This document shows, piece by piece, positions 34,301 to 44,700 of a stretch of DNA of 64,000 nucleotides. Positions within the stretch are counted from its first letter, which is position 1, and each line of letters opens with the position of its first letter. The notes beneath the pieces were generated by a model. The model was not told where the DNA came from. It saw only the letters and a list, made by a program, of their open reading frames with translations, and searched no databases. A program made the position numbers and the translations under genes. This DNA is from Posidonia oceanica (taxonomy: Eukaryota; Streptophyta; Magnoliopsida; Alismatales; Posidoniaceae). The stretch is from positions 8,125,001 to 8,189,000 of the forward strand of contig JAZBRS010000013.1 in NCBI GenBank assembly GCA_037176725.1. Direction: 5' to 3'.

Positions 34301-35216
34301 CCATGGTAACTTCATCAAGGCCCCTCCACATCAGCTGCACAACATGTCTTCGCCATGGCCTTTCTCCATCTGGGGGATCGATGTCATTGGCGTCATCCAC
34401 CCTGCTGCTTCAAATGGTCATCGTTACATTCTGGTAGCGATCGATTACTTTACCAAGTGGGTGGAAGCAGCCTCTTACAAGACAGTCACCGCTGTGGCAA
34501 CAGAAAAATTTATCAGAAACGATATTGTTGCCCGATATGGGGTCCCGCACTCTGTCATCTCTGATAACGGCTCAAACTTCATCGCCAAAAGGATCGAAGA
34601 ATACCTGCAAAGTCTCAAGATCAAGCACCATCGATCCTCGCCCTATCGGTCTCAGATGAACGGAGCAGTGGAGTCTGCAAACAAGAACATTGTCAAGATC
34701 CTGAAGAAAATGGCAGAAATCCACAAGGATTGGCACGACAAGCTCCCGTACGCGCTCTGGGCGTACAAGACATCAATCCAGACCTCTACAGGAGCCACCC
34801 CGTACTCTCTGGTGTACGGCATGGAAGCGGTGTTACCTGTTGAAGTGGAGATCCCCTCTCTGCGGATCCTGCGGGAAGCTGAGTTGGAAGGAGCAGAATG
34901 GGTCGAAGACCGCTGCGTCCAACTGAACCTGATTGATGAGCGCAGGTTGCAAGCCATGCACAACGCTCGCTGCTATCAGAAGCGGATGGCCAGAGCATTC
35001 TTGAAGAAGGTCCAGCCCAGAAGTTTCCAGCCAGGGGACCTTGTCTTGCGCGCCATTCATCTGCCTGACGGTCGAGGGAAATTCCGACCCAATTGGCGTG
35101 GCCCCTTTGTGGTCAAGCGGATCTTTTCGGGAGGCGCTGTAACTCTTGAGGATATGGACCGGGTCGAGCAGTTTGAGCCCGTCAACCTCTGCTATCTGAA
35201 AAAGTACTATCAGTAG
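31311..35216 (+). CDS. pol: RT-RNase H-RNase H-integrase of element O
   Basis: 1301 residues, open throughout; it copies genomic RNA to DNA and inserts it. The ATG at 31311 follows the stop at 31200 in the same frame. RT: KDGRIRICIDYRDLNKASPK near residue 325, and the YVDD catalytic motif at 32589-32600 (about residue 427). Gypsy RNase H: about residues 560-690. The archaeal-type RNase H (YFDGAVNKKGRG) covers residues about 730-860, the Tat hallmark. Integrase: zinc H-H-C-C ending CHNCQ near residue 985, then catalytic Asp in WGIDVIG (near 1023), Asp in SDNGSNF (near 1084) and Glu in AVESANKN (near 1120). The C-terminus ends NLCYLKKYYQ. No damage was seen in this part. Confidence 0.95.
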   Translation: MVLEDSAVPDSPRLDELITLQPEGGSRWFVQPMPHLSNASSGSDQISRQSGVSSTSTLEDPEGGASAVNTAAAEQNASAASAAQSAEQSAVSAAESVEPSAESAEHSAESVRPEQTAERIAGTEVAHRGYKNTRVNVTILKRHQGQAAEHMHSFDITSPSFEKEILSELVAYGEEDDTGMDETDKPLPEFRSYDDDPEGPNLHVEEETEVVNIGTAEEVREICISAQLSSQARAEFIAFLEEYADVFAWSYEDMVGLDIQIVVHNLPLNPDAKPVKQKLRRWRPQWLLMIKEEIMKQLRVNFLKGVLYPEWLANIVPVPKKDGRIRICIDYRDLNKASPKDDFPLPHIDVLVDNTAGHKMLSFMDGFSGYNQIKMAEEDMEKTSFITPWGVFCYQVMPFGLKNAGATYQRAMTALFHDLMHQEVEVYVDDMIAKTKEPEDHLACLRKLFDRLRTYKLRLNPKKCVFRVSSGKLLGYIVSQRGIEMDPLKAQAIVDMPPPRTEKEVRSLLGRLQFISRFITQLTPICEPIFKLLRKNAQIHWSEECQAAFAKIKQLLIKPPILVPPTPGRPLLLYLSTTQHSMGAVLGQHDETGRKERAIYYLSKKFNECEARYTTLEKTCLSLVWAAQKLRHYLMAYPVQLLCRHDPIKFLFQKPAMVGRCAKWQVLLSQYDITFVTQKSMKGQAMADHLADLPLPEYQPLQTQFPDEDILFAMEDSEQKDPEEAEEWQLYFDGAVNKKGRGVGAVLTTPQGQMTPFARKLTFTCTNNEAEYEACILGLKVALEHEAQKLHVHGDAMLVISQVNGDWKTKDPKLVPYHEHLLRLMEEFKSIRFTYLNRAKNAYADALATLASWLTISEDSTVDVSVTRIEQPAYCMSIEEADPAEGQPWYQDIKSFLESGSFPPDTTATDKRTLARLASKYVLGAGQLYRRSYNQMLLRCLNKSEADTLMLQVHAGTCGPHMNGVLLAKKIMLQGYFWQTMEADCCRFVRRCHNCQIHGNFIKAPPHQLHNMSSPWPFSIWGIDVIGVIHPAASNGHRYILVAIDYFTKWVEAASYKTVTAVATEKFIRNDIVARYGVPHSVISDNGSNFIAKRIEEYLQSLKIKHHRSSPYRSQMNGAVESANKNIVKILKKMAEIHKDWHDKLPYALWAYKTSIQTSTGATPYSLVYGMEAVLPVEVEIPSLRILREAELEGAEWVEDRCVQLNLIDERRLQAMHNARCYQKRMARAFLKKVQPRSFQPGDLVLRAIHLPDGRGKFRPNWRGPFVVKRIFSGGAVTLEDMDRVEQFEPVNLCYLKKYYQ

Positions 35217-36696
35217 CCGAAAGCGGCCCCGTTGCAGATGCCCTTCTTCCACCTGCACTCACATTCTCGCCTTCTTGCATTCCTTCTCTTCGAATCATCA
35301 TCATCACCCTTTCAACTCTTGCATTTCTTTCTTTTCAAATTATCATTGTCATCCTCTCAAACATCGCATCTTCTGCCCGGTGATGACAACCGGAAGTGCT
35401 TGCCTGCTCTGGAAAGAGTCACCCTGCCTCACCTGGCACTACTTAGATGTCTTAGCAAGTGAGGGAGCCACCACCAATAAGGACAGGCGAACCGCCTAAT
35501 CTCGCAAGGACATACACCTCTGAGGGAGAAAAAATGTTAGGTTGTGAGCTTGAAAAGAGTGAGAATAGACATCTAGGTTTGGGCACCTCCAAGGAACAGA
35601 AGACGAAGACAGAAGCCGGCCCTAGAGATAGGGGTGTGCAGTCTAACCCTGCTCCTTCTACCCATCACACAGCAGACCCAAAGCCTAAAATCCATTACAA
35701 TTCAAGCACCCTTCTTTTGCCACCAGAATGGGGATAGCAAAAGCCTGAAAAAAAAAGAAAAGAAAAAAGATCAAGCGAAAAAAAAAGGAAAAAAAAGAGA
35801 TCGAACAAAATCAAAAAGAAAAAAGGAGAAAAGCAAGCAAAACAAAAAAAAAAGAAGAAGAAAAGGGCAAAGGCAGCCTAAAAAACACAGGCACCGTTAT
35901 CCCCCACACTTTACTAGAGATCCCCAGCATGTCAAGCCTGAAAAAGGGGTCTACCACATCCTCCCAAGAGCAAACACATACCTTCTCCTAGCTAGGGGCA
36001 GAGAAAGACTGCATACCTATGAGGGAGAAATTTTTCAAAAAAAAGAGAGAGAGCTGGAAGAATAGGTGTAGGTCCTGAGAGTGCAACCAGTAGCCTGTCC
36101 TCACCATATCACCACCTATAATGCCAACAACCTGTTCCGGAGCGCCACCAATAAGCGAGAGTCTGAGTAGGACCCAGTGAGTCAAGGACCGCTCCCTTCC
36201 TCTGCAGCAGGCACCAAAGCATTCCGTACGCTGAGGGCACTCAAGCATCCACCCAAGCATATCCATCCATTCAAGCATACCCATCCATTCAAACATACTT
36301 ATTCATCCAATAAGCATATCACCTGCATCATGCATACATGCGTCCTCTTTCATTCCTTTCCTCTTCCATCAATCTCTCCCGCTCTGCAACGCGCTTTGGC
36401 CCTGAGACAGTACTCCTCCCCAGCAGAGCGCATCGACGACACTCAAGCTGCGCTGGTCCAGATCACCTGTCGGCCCTTGCCCCCGCATTCGCCAGTCTGC
36501 TGCAGAATCCCCTTGCTTATTAGTGCTTAATTGCTATGTTCTGTTATCAACTGCTGAATGCATATGGAACTACATTTTCAGTCTCAGCTTCTGCTTGTTG
36601 TCAAAGATTATATGCCTGCGAGATCTGACTGTTTATTGATAGCAGGTACTTTCAAGTTTCTGCAGCTATCTGCCTGTCCCTCTGCAAATTAGCGTA
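35217..36696 (+). other. Spacer between pol and the extra ORF in element O
   Basis: No gene supported. It contains an A-rich stretch (35738-35885) and short CATCCATTCAAGCATA repeats (36240-36305). A short T/C-rich stretch with TTGATAGCAG (about 36630-36645) before the ORF could serve as a splice acceptor. Confidence 0.6.
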
Positions 36697-37899
36697 ATGG
36701 GCTTTCCTACTCTGTTAACTCCTGCACACTGCTCAGAAACCCTGCGAGAGTGGATCAGCAGGCTCACTCTACAAGACTGTGAAAAGTTGCGCCTGTGGGG
36801 CATACCAACCAAGCTGCTAAAGGCTGCTGATGTGGAGGTCAGCCGTCACCTTCTGTGTGCCGCCGCGAGATTCTGGAAGCCGGCGCATCATGTCTTCCGC
36901 TTCAACAAAACTGAGCTGACACCTACACTGGAAGAGGTGTGTCGAATATGCGGCTTCTCAAAGATCTTGGGGCCGCCTGTTTTCATGAGGCGCAACGGAT
37001 ATCTCCGGGTCCTGAACCAACTGACTGGGCTCTCCACTCAAGACTGCCAACAGAAGCTAATCTGCACCAGTGGACCAGAGCCTATGCTTCGCCTTGCATA
37101 CTTTGATGATATCTTGAACAAGCGTGCTGACCTCGGAGATGAGCTGTGGCTCCGAGGGTTCGTCATCCGCTTCCTGGGCGAATTAATCTTTACTCATGGC
37201 CGACTGACAGTGACCATCGAGGTCGCAGAGATCGCACTAGCTGTGGTGACCCAGCACATAGACCTGGCACCAGTCGTCTTGGCAGAGACCTATCGCGGGC
37301 TGGACCGCATTTCTCATCGCTGCCGCCACTTCCACGGTTGCGGAGCACTTATACAAGTCTGGCTGACCGCGCACTTAGAGATGGACCTTCTGCGCCCTCA
37401 AGTGCATGCTTTCAAAGCCTACTGCAGCAGCGCTCGTACCAGAGCAGAAAAGAGCGTCAAAGATGAGTACGAGAGGCTGTCAGCACTGACTGACGGCGCT
37501 GTGATCTGGCACATCGTTCCCTCTGCAGCAGAGCCATTCACAATCTTCTTCAGCGCGCGTGACACGCGGCTGATCATTCTTCCAGGCTTCACAGCAGGCG
37601 TAGAGTACCATCCAATCAGGGTCATGCGCCAGTTCGGCTTCCAGCAGGGCACCTTCATTGACAGTACAGCGCCCGAGCTTCTACAGATTTACCCTCTCAG
37701 CACCACTGCCCCAACCAAGAAGCTTGCTAGTCTGATGCAGCATGGGGTCCAATCAACAGACATTGCAGCTGTGAGAGGTACAGGATGCACTCCTGATTAT
37801 GAAGCTGAAGTCCGGCAGCTCTGGCCAATTACTGAAATTCCGCCAGGCGGCCCCTTATTCCCCGACTCCAGACAGCCAAAGAAGGCCCGGGTTGACTAG
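36697..37899 (+). CDS. Extra sense ORF of element O: DUF7745-like member of the PMD superfamily
   Basis: 400 residues, intact, in the gag-pol orientation between pol and the 3' UTR. Residues about 50-95 match the DUF7745/PMD pattern: LLCAAARFWKPAHHVF followed by ELTPTLEEVCRICGF. This resembles plant proteins with a WNPAY-CF-F and V-PT-EEY core. A helical middle and a Lys/Arg tail (QPKKARVD, a possible nuclear signal) follow. The ATG at 36697 has no upstream in-frame coding sequence. It may be made from a spliced or subgenomic RNA. Function is unknown. It is of the same superfamily as PMD1 and PMD2 of the neighbouring family but is only distantly similar and is on the opposite strand relative to pol. 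Confidence 0.8.
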   Translation: MGFPTLLTPAHCSETLREWISRLTLQDCEKLRLWGIPTKLLKAADVEVSRHLLCAAARFWKPAHHVFRFNKTELTPTLEEVCRICGFSKILGPPVFMRRNGYLRVLNQLTGLSTQDCQQKLICTSGPEPMLRLAYFDDILNKRADLGDELWLRGFVIRFLGELIFTHGRLTVTIEVAEIALAVVTQHIDLAPVVLAETYRGLDRISHRCRHFHGCGALIQVWLTAHLEMDLLRPQVHAFKAYCSSARTRAEKSVKDEYERLSALTDGAVIWHIVPSAAEPFTIFFSARDTRLIILPGFTAGVEYHPIRVMRQFGFQQGTFIDSTAPELLQIYPLSTTAPTKKLASLMQHGVQSTDIAAVRGTGCTPDYEAEVRQLWPITEIPPGGPLFPDSRQPKKARVD

Positions 37900-38189
37900 G
37901 CCCTTGTGCGACCGTTATGTGGTCTTCTTTCAAATTGTGCTGTACATTTCTGGCCTACCGCAGGCATTGTACTTATCAAGATCATATCAATGAAAACTAT
38001 TTCTGCTTTCTGCTTGCACATCAAGACTCTTTGCTGCATTGCATATCATCATCATCATTATCTTGGGCCCTCTAATCAGACTTGCAGACATCCCAACGCG
38101 GCGAAGTCCTCAGCACCCAATCCGGAGCCCAGAGCATCTGCAGGCCCGCGACACCAAGCTCCGCCGTCCGGCGTCTCCAGCTGGTCATC

Positions 38190-38955
38190 CCCGGCTGGAC
38201 CACTGTCCTCTGCGGGCTGGCACCCCAAACTGCCCGGCGAAAGGTCCGTCAACCTGTCATCCTCCTCAGCTGTTCATCCTCAGCTGAGTCCCTTGCGGGC
38301 TGGCACCCCAAACTGCCCGGCGATGGGTTCGTCAACCTATCATCCATCCACTCACTTATCTATCTTTGCATCCTGATGCCAGGGGCGCATCGGCCATCCC
38401 CTGGTATCATCCTGATACCAGGGGCATCTTTCGGCCGCCCTGTGGTATCATCCCCAGCTGATCGCCCTCAGCTGCGTCCCTTGCGGGCTGGCACCCCAAA
38501 CTGCTCGGCGAAAGGTCCGTCAACCTGACACTCTTCTCGGCTGGTCATCCCTAGTCGAGTCCCCAGTTGGTCGCCCCCAGCTGGATCATTGTCTCTGCGG
38601 GCTGGCACCCCAAACTGCTCGGCGAAAGGTCCGTCAATCTGACACTCTTCTCGGCTGGTCATCCCCAGTCGAGTCCCCAGTTGGTCGCCCCCAGCTGGAT
38701 CATTATCTCTGCGGGCTGGCACCCCCAAACTGCTCGGTGAAAGGTCCGTCAACCTGACACTCTTCTCGGCTGGTCATCCCCAACTGAGTCCCCAGCTGAT
38801 CGCCCTCAGTTGAGTTCTCTGCGGGCTGGCACCCCAAACTGCTCGGCGAAAGGTCCGTCAACCTGACACTCTTCTCGGCTGGTCATCCCCGGCTGAGTCC
38901 CCAGCTGATCGCCCTCAGCTGAGTCCCTTACGGGCTGGTACCCCAAACTACTCGT
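38190..38955 (+). repeat. Tandem repeat of about 110-115 bp in O 3' UTR
   Basis: Units begin GCGGGCTGGCACCCCAAACT at 38212, 38295, 38483, 38597, 38711, 38821 and 38930 (last diverged), followed by CGGCGAAAGGTCCGTCAACC and a CAGCTGAGTCC-type tail. Confidence 0.9.
38398..38424 (+). repeat. 12-bp stem hairpin, first copy
   Basis: CCCCTGGTATCA, loop TCC, TGATACCAGGGG. Its partner at 39018-39044 has a compensated base-pair change. Confidence 0.9.
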
Positions 38956-39017
38956 CTGACAAGCACGACACTCTTGTCATCACTCTCTGCTTTCGATGCC
39001 AAGGACGCGCTGGCCAA

Positions 39018-39044
39018 CCCCTGGTGTCATCCTGACACCAGGGG
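39018..39044 (+). repeat. 12-bp stem hairpin, second copy
   Basis: CCCCTGGTGTCA, loop TCC, TGACACCAGGGG. One A-T pair of the first copy is G-C here on both arms. Confidence 0.9.
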
Positions 39045-39085
39045 CATCTTTGATCGCCCCTTGGTATCATTCCTTCCCCCTTTCC

Positions 39086-39110
39086 CCCATGACGTTCCTG
39101 GCGTCATGGG
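39086..39110 (+). repeat. 9-bp stem hairpin
   Basis: CCCATGACG, loop TTCCTGG, CGTCATGGG. Confidence 0.85.
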
Positions 39111-39242
39111 ATGATTTCTTCTCATCATTCCCTTACCCCTTCTTTGCCGGCCGATAAGTCTGATATCTTATCATTCTCATCATTCCCTCATCCCCTCTTT
39201 GCCGGCCGATAAGTCTGATATCTTATCATTCTCATCATTCCC

Positions 39243-40258
39243 TCATCCCCCTCTTTAGATTAATTTCTCATCATGATCTCATCCCCCTCTTTAGCTTAAC
39301 TTCTCATCATGACCTCATCCCCCTCTTTAGCTTAACTTCTCATCATGATCTCATCCCCCTCTTTAGCTTAACTTCTCATCATGACCTCATCCCCCTCTTT
39401 AGCTTAATTTCTCATCATGATCTCATCCCCCTCTTTAGGTTAATTTCTCATCATGATCTCATCCCCCTCTTTAGGTTAATTTCTCATCATGATCTCATCC
39501 CCCTCTTTAGCTCAATTTCTCATCATGATCTCATCCCCCTCTTTAGCTTAACTTCTCATCATGACCTCATCCCCCCTCTTTAGCTTAACTTCTCATCATG
39601 ACCTCATCCCCCTCTTTAGCTTAATTTCTCATCATGATCTCATCCCCCTCTTTAGCTTAGCTTCTCATCATGATCTCATCCCCCTCTTTAGCTTAATTTC
39701 TCATCATGATCTCGTCCCCCTCTTTAGCTTAATTTCTCATCATGATCTCATCCCCCTCCTTAGCCTAATTTCTCATCATGATCTCATCCCCCTCTTTAGG
39801 TTAATTTCTCATCATGATCTCATCCCCTTCTTTAGATTAATTTCTCATCATGATCTCATCCCCCTCCTTAGCCTAATTTCTCATCATGATCTCATCCCCC
39901 TCTTTAGCTTAACTTCTCATCATGACCTCATCCCCCTCTTTAGCTTAACTTCTCATCATGACCTCATCCCCCTCTTTAGCTCAATTTCTCATCATGATCT
40001 CATCCCCCTCTTTAGCTTAACTTCTCATCATGATCTCATCCCCCTCTTTAGCTTAACTTCTCATCATGACCTCATCCCCCTCTTTAGCTTAATTTCTCAT
40101 CATGATCTCATCCCCCTCTTTAGATTAATTTCTCATCATGATCTCATCTCCCTCTTTAGATTAACTTCTCATCATGATCTCATCCCCCTCTTTAGATTAA
40201 TTTCTCATCATGATCTCATCCCCCTCTTTAGATTAACTTCTCATCATTACCTCATCCC
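39243..40258 (+). repeat. 36-bp tandem array, about 28 copies
   Basis: Unit: CTCATCCCCCTCTTTAGCTT plus AATTTCTCATCATGAT. Variation is mostly at three or four positions. Because the unit is a multiple of three, a frame stays open across 39561-40304 (ISHHDLIPLFSL per unit). This is not evidence of a protein. Confidence 0.95.
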
Positions 40259-40319
40259 CTCTTTGCCAGTCGATAAGTCCGATATCTTATCATTCTCATC
40301 ATGATCTTGCCCCCTCTTA

Positions 40320-41190
40320 TCAATCAATCAATCACTCGTGCTAGGCTGATATCCGAAACTATCAATCTATCAATCACTCGTGCTAGGCTGATATCCGAAA
40401 CTATCTCAGGCTGATATTCCTAAACTATCTTCTGGTCGATCCATGGTCGGCCCGCAGTTGTGTTATACGGCTGACATCCAGTAACTGTCCCTTGCAATTG
40501 CGGTTTCCAGTTGATAGGTCTGTAAACTATCCTCCAGTTGATAGGTCTGTAAACTATCCACCGGTTGACAGGACCGTAAACTGTCGTTAGGCTGATACTC
40601 CTAAACTATCACCAGCAATTGCATTATACGGCTGATATCCAGTAACTATCCCTCATCATTGCGCGTTTCCAGTTGATAGGTCTGTAAACTATCCGCCGGT
40701 TGACAGGACCGTAAACTGTCGCTCCAGTTGATAGGTCTGTAAACTATCCACCAGTTGGTAGGACTGTAAACTACCACGCGCAATCATGTTATACGGCTGA
40801 CATCCAGTAACTGTCCCTCGCAATGCCGTTTCCAGTTGATAGGACTGTAAACTATCCTCCAGTTGATAGGTCTGTAAACTATCTGCCGGTTGACAAGACC
40901 GTAAACTGTCGTTCTAGATGATAGACTGTAAACTATCTGGCATTGCGTTATACGGCTGATATCCAGTAACTATCACTCATGGTTTGTGGCTTCCAGTTGA
41001 TAGGTCTGTAAACTATCTGCCAGTTGATAGGTCTGTAAACTATCCGCCAGTTGATAGGACTGTAAACTATCCCACAACCATGTTATACGGCTGATATCCA
41101 GTAACTATCACTCACAACTGCTCCGGTTGACAGGACCGTAAACTGTCACTCCCGGTTGATAGGACCGTAAACTATCCGGACGATAAGCCC
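40320..41190 (+). repeat. Array of GATAG...CTATC hairpin units, 21-27 bp
   Basis: About 30 units in two forms: CCAGTTGATAGGTCTGTAAA followed by CTATC, and TACGGCTGATATCCAGTAAC followed by TATC. The stem arms vary together: GATAG/CTATC (40513-40531), GACAG/CTGTC (40567-40585), GGTAG/CTACC (40757-40775), GATA/TATC (40634-40650) and GACA/TGTC (40473-40489). Confidence 0.9.
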
Positions 41191-41735
41191 GTCACCTTAT
41201 CATTTTTTTTCTCCTTTCGGCGTGACCTTGTCCCAGGAAGACGAAGTCACGCACCCCCTTTCTGCGATAGGAGAGTTGGCCCCTCTCCCCTCGCACCCTT
41301 CTTTCCTGCTAGCTTGCTCCCCGGGCGGGGACCAGCTGCACCCTGTTTTCCTTCGCTTTGTCGTGCAAGTCTGGCCTCCCTGCCAGACATTCGCACCACA
41401 TCGCGCCTTTTTATCATTTTCTTTGCATCATATCAGCAATTTCTTAGCTAGCACTGCATATCACTTTAGCATCATCAGCATTACTTGCACTTGCACAGCA
41501 TCAGCATTTTCTTATAGCTGCACTAACTTTTATACTAACTCTTGCATTGCATTTAGCATATCACACACAGCACAGCATCCATCTGCACTAGCATTTTGCA
41601 TTGCGGCAACGGGCTACGATCTTCGGTGCATCCACCGAATAAGCAGCTCACGCCCATAGCACCCGCTGCTCCTGCCGGTCAGATGGGGTGTCTTGTCAAC
41701 CCTGAGCAGCGGCCGCGCTCCGCTTGCCCTCGCTC

Positions 41736-41748
41736 AGGGAGGGGCATC
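41736..41748 (+). promoter_or_regulatory. Polypurine tract of element O
   Basis: AGGGAGGGGCATC directly before the 3' LTR. Confidence 0.85.
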
Positions 41749-44700
41749 TGTTGACACCCCATCTTGGCAGGCCTGGACCCTTGGAGCCCTCTTGGTGATT
41801 ACTGGATCAAACCCCGACCAAACCCTAACCCTAACCCTCCTCTCTACCCTCCAAAATCAGCCTGTTTTGACCTAAACCTTTACCCCCTTCTCATTCTCAA
41901 AACCTAACCAAAATCCATAGGAGGACCCACCACTATCCACTCAACAAGCCTACCCAAAAACCTAGGAATTTCCAAACCCAACCCATCCTTGAAAACCCTA
42001 GAAAACTTAGGAGAAACTACCCTTCTTCTACACCTTGAAACCCCTCCAAAACCTCCTTAGAATCAGACCAAAACCTCAGGCCGAACACTTCAAACCCTAG
42101 ACTACCCACTCACCAATTCTCACCCCATTCCAAGACCATTAAGACCCTCTTTCACCCAAATTATCCTTTTCTCTCTCCGGGATTATCATTTTCTCTCTCC
42201 TCTCTCTCTCCTGATTATCATCTCTCTTTTCATCCCTTTCTTATCTTTTTTTCGGTCTGGCTGTGGGTCCCCTCTGTGCTTCTATCCTTCCTCTATCTTA
42301 TCCCTATTTTTACTTTATTTTTAACATTTTTTCTGAATTTTAAAAATCGTTTTCTTCCAACCTATCTCTTTTCCTCTTATTTCCCTCTTTTCCCCTTTTC
42401 CTTCTTCCTTCTCTTTTTCTTTTCTTCCTTCTGCAAAAATCCACAAAAACCCATAAAAATCTGTAAAATCTCAAAACACAAAAGAAACAAATCAGAACCC
42501 TAAGAAAAACAATTAAAAAATGTTAAACAAGCAATTAACAACTTAAACTTAACTAAATCAAGTTAAAAGAAAAACCAAACATGCAAACTAAAAAATGCAA
42601 AACAAATCAAAAGAAAACACTGAAAAATCAAGGAAAAAACTAAAATGAGATCTAAACCCAGCAAAAGTAAAAACCCCACTAAAAGAATTAAAAAACAAAC
42701 CCTAAAAAAGAAGAATTAAAAATCAAACACTAAAACAAGTAATTAAGGAAGGCAAAAGACTTAACCTAATGAACATAAGAAAAAACAAGTTAAAAAACTT
42801 AATAAAAAAGAAAATAAAAACACATCTGAAAGACTTAAAAAAAAAAAACACCCTATCAAACCAGAAAAACCCAACTAAAAAAAACTTCAAGGAAAATCAA
42901 TAAATAAAAATCAAAACATAACTTAAAGGACTTAAAAAGAAAGAAACCCTAAGAAGACTACAACTTAAAAATCTAAAATCAACCCTGATTAATACGAAAT
43001 TAAATCCTAAAAAATCCTAATCAATATCCTAAGTGTCCAACAAGGGAAATACAATTTTTAAAAAAATTTAAAAAGGTTTAACAAACATTTAATCAAGTGA
43101 AAACCAATTAAAAACAAAACCAAAACCCTAAAACCCTAATCAAGCCCAAAACACATTAATCAACTCAAAATAACCATTAAAAATCTTAATTAAAATCCTA
43201 ACCTACAGCAAAACTCTTCTAATATTTTTATTTATTTTTAGTTTATTTTTACCTATTTTATTTCCCCATTCTACCCTCTCTCTCTTTCTTCCTTCTTTCT
43301 TTCTTTCTTTCTTTCTTTCCTTACTGGGCTCAATCCGGCCCGTTTCTTCTTTTTTTCTTTTTTTTTTCTTTCTTTCTTTTTTCTCGGCCCGCAGCAGTCC
43401 GGCCCGCTTCCTTCTCCTCCTTCTTCTTCCTCCTTCCTCAGCATTTCCATCGGATTTTCTTCCCGCGAGCTCGCTGCTACAGATCTCCCTCCCTCATTTG
43501 AATTTCAAGCTCTCCCTCTCCATCAGATCATGCGACAGCAGCCCGCCGCTCTCTCATCTCTCAGCACCTTTTCCGGGAGGCATTGAATGCCGGTCGCCTC
43601 GCCGTCTCCTGTCTGCTGCAGTGCCGCCGACGAGTTTGAAATTCAACAGCGCGCCAGCAGCCAGCTCCTCCAGATATAATCCTCCGTCCTTCCTTCAATC
43701 CCGAGTGGAGTCGACCTTCAGTTGCCAGTGCCAGTGTGAGTAAGCCAGAGAGCCAGAGCCTGTGCAAGAGCTAACCAGAGAGTGAGAGAGCAACATCCAA
43801 GGAGAATTCCGGCCCCTTCCCCATCCTGTGCGACCCTCCTCCTTCTCCTCTTCACCTTCCAATTCCGGAGAGAAGAGAGAGCAGAAGGGAATCCTTGACG
43901 TCCCGGAAGAGAAGCCCCCGTCCGAGCCCAATCTCCACATCAGAACCTCCTCCAATTTCTTCCTCTGAATTCAGCAAAACTTCCTCTTTCTTTCCCAGCA
44001 AACCAGCCCCCTTCCAAGCCCCGATTTCCCTCCCAATTCCTCCCCCAACTTCACCCAACAGCCAGCCTTCATCCCCCGATTTCCCATTGCCTTTTCACCA
44101 CCTAATCACCCACTGAAACCACCCCTGATCACCCGACACTCCAACTGCAAACCCAACACAGGTCCCTCCAGAATTCCCTTCACTCCTGTCCACCAGATCC
44201 CACCAAAATCCACCCAGACATTCACCTGCATCCCACCTTTCCAGACCCCCAGACCTCCGGCCCTAACTCTCACCACAGATCCCAAACAACACAACAAACA
44301 CTTAGCTTCACCACAAACCCAAAATCGTCCCAGTCGGCTATCTCCTTCCACACCTTCCAGAAACCCTCTCTGAGCATCCAACCTCACTCGCCAGCCTTCC
44401 AGCAACCTCTCGGAAGGCTCCGCTTCGCCGGACGAGCAGCAACAACCTCCCCCCACCTCCGGCAGTGTCCTCTGCACCCAAAAGCACCAGATTCCTCCCC
44501 AAGCTTCGAAGCTCGCGTCCGATCGCTCAGGAAGCACCAGGAGCACCCCCTGAGAGGATCCCAACCTCCGCGAGTCGCCGGAAGCCACCGCTGCAACCGG
44601 ACAACCATCGCCGGCCAGCTCCGACTCTGCTGAGGTCGAGAGCACGCACCAGACGCGAAGACGGGTAATTCCTCACCTCCTCCGCTCCCTCTCCCTCCTC

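Larger units (their letters stand above)
37900..41735 (+). other. 3' UTR of element O, repeat-rich
   Basis: No coding region supported; almost wholly tandem or hairpin repeats, listed separately. A stretch from about 41215 to 41735 is mostly unique, with GCGTGAC ... GTCACGC (41220-41254) and GCA-rich sequence. Hypervariable 3' UTR repeats are a known trait of Tat elements. Confidence 0.8.

Noticed and set aside
39561..40304. Open frame of 247 codons with ISHHDLIPLFSL repeats
   Set aside because: It follows only from a 36-bp tandem repeat. No start context or domain, and it lies in a 3' UTR.
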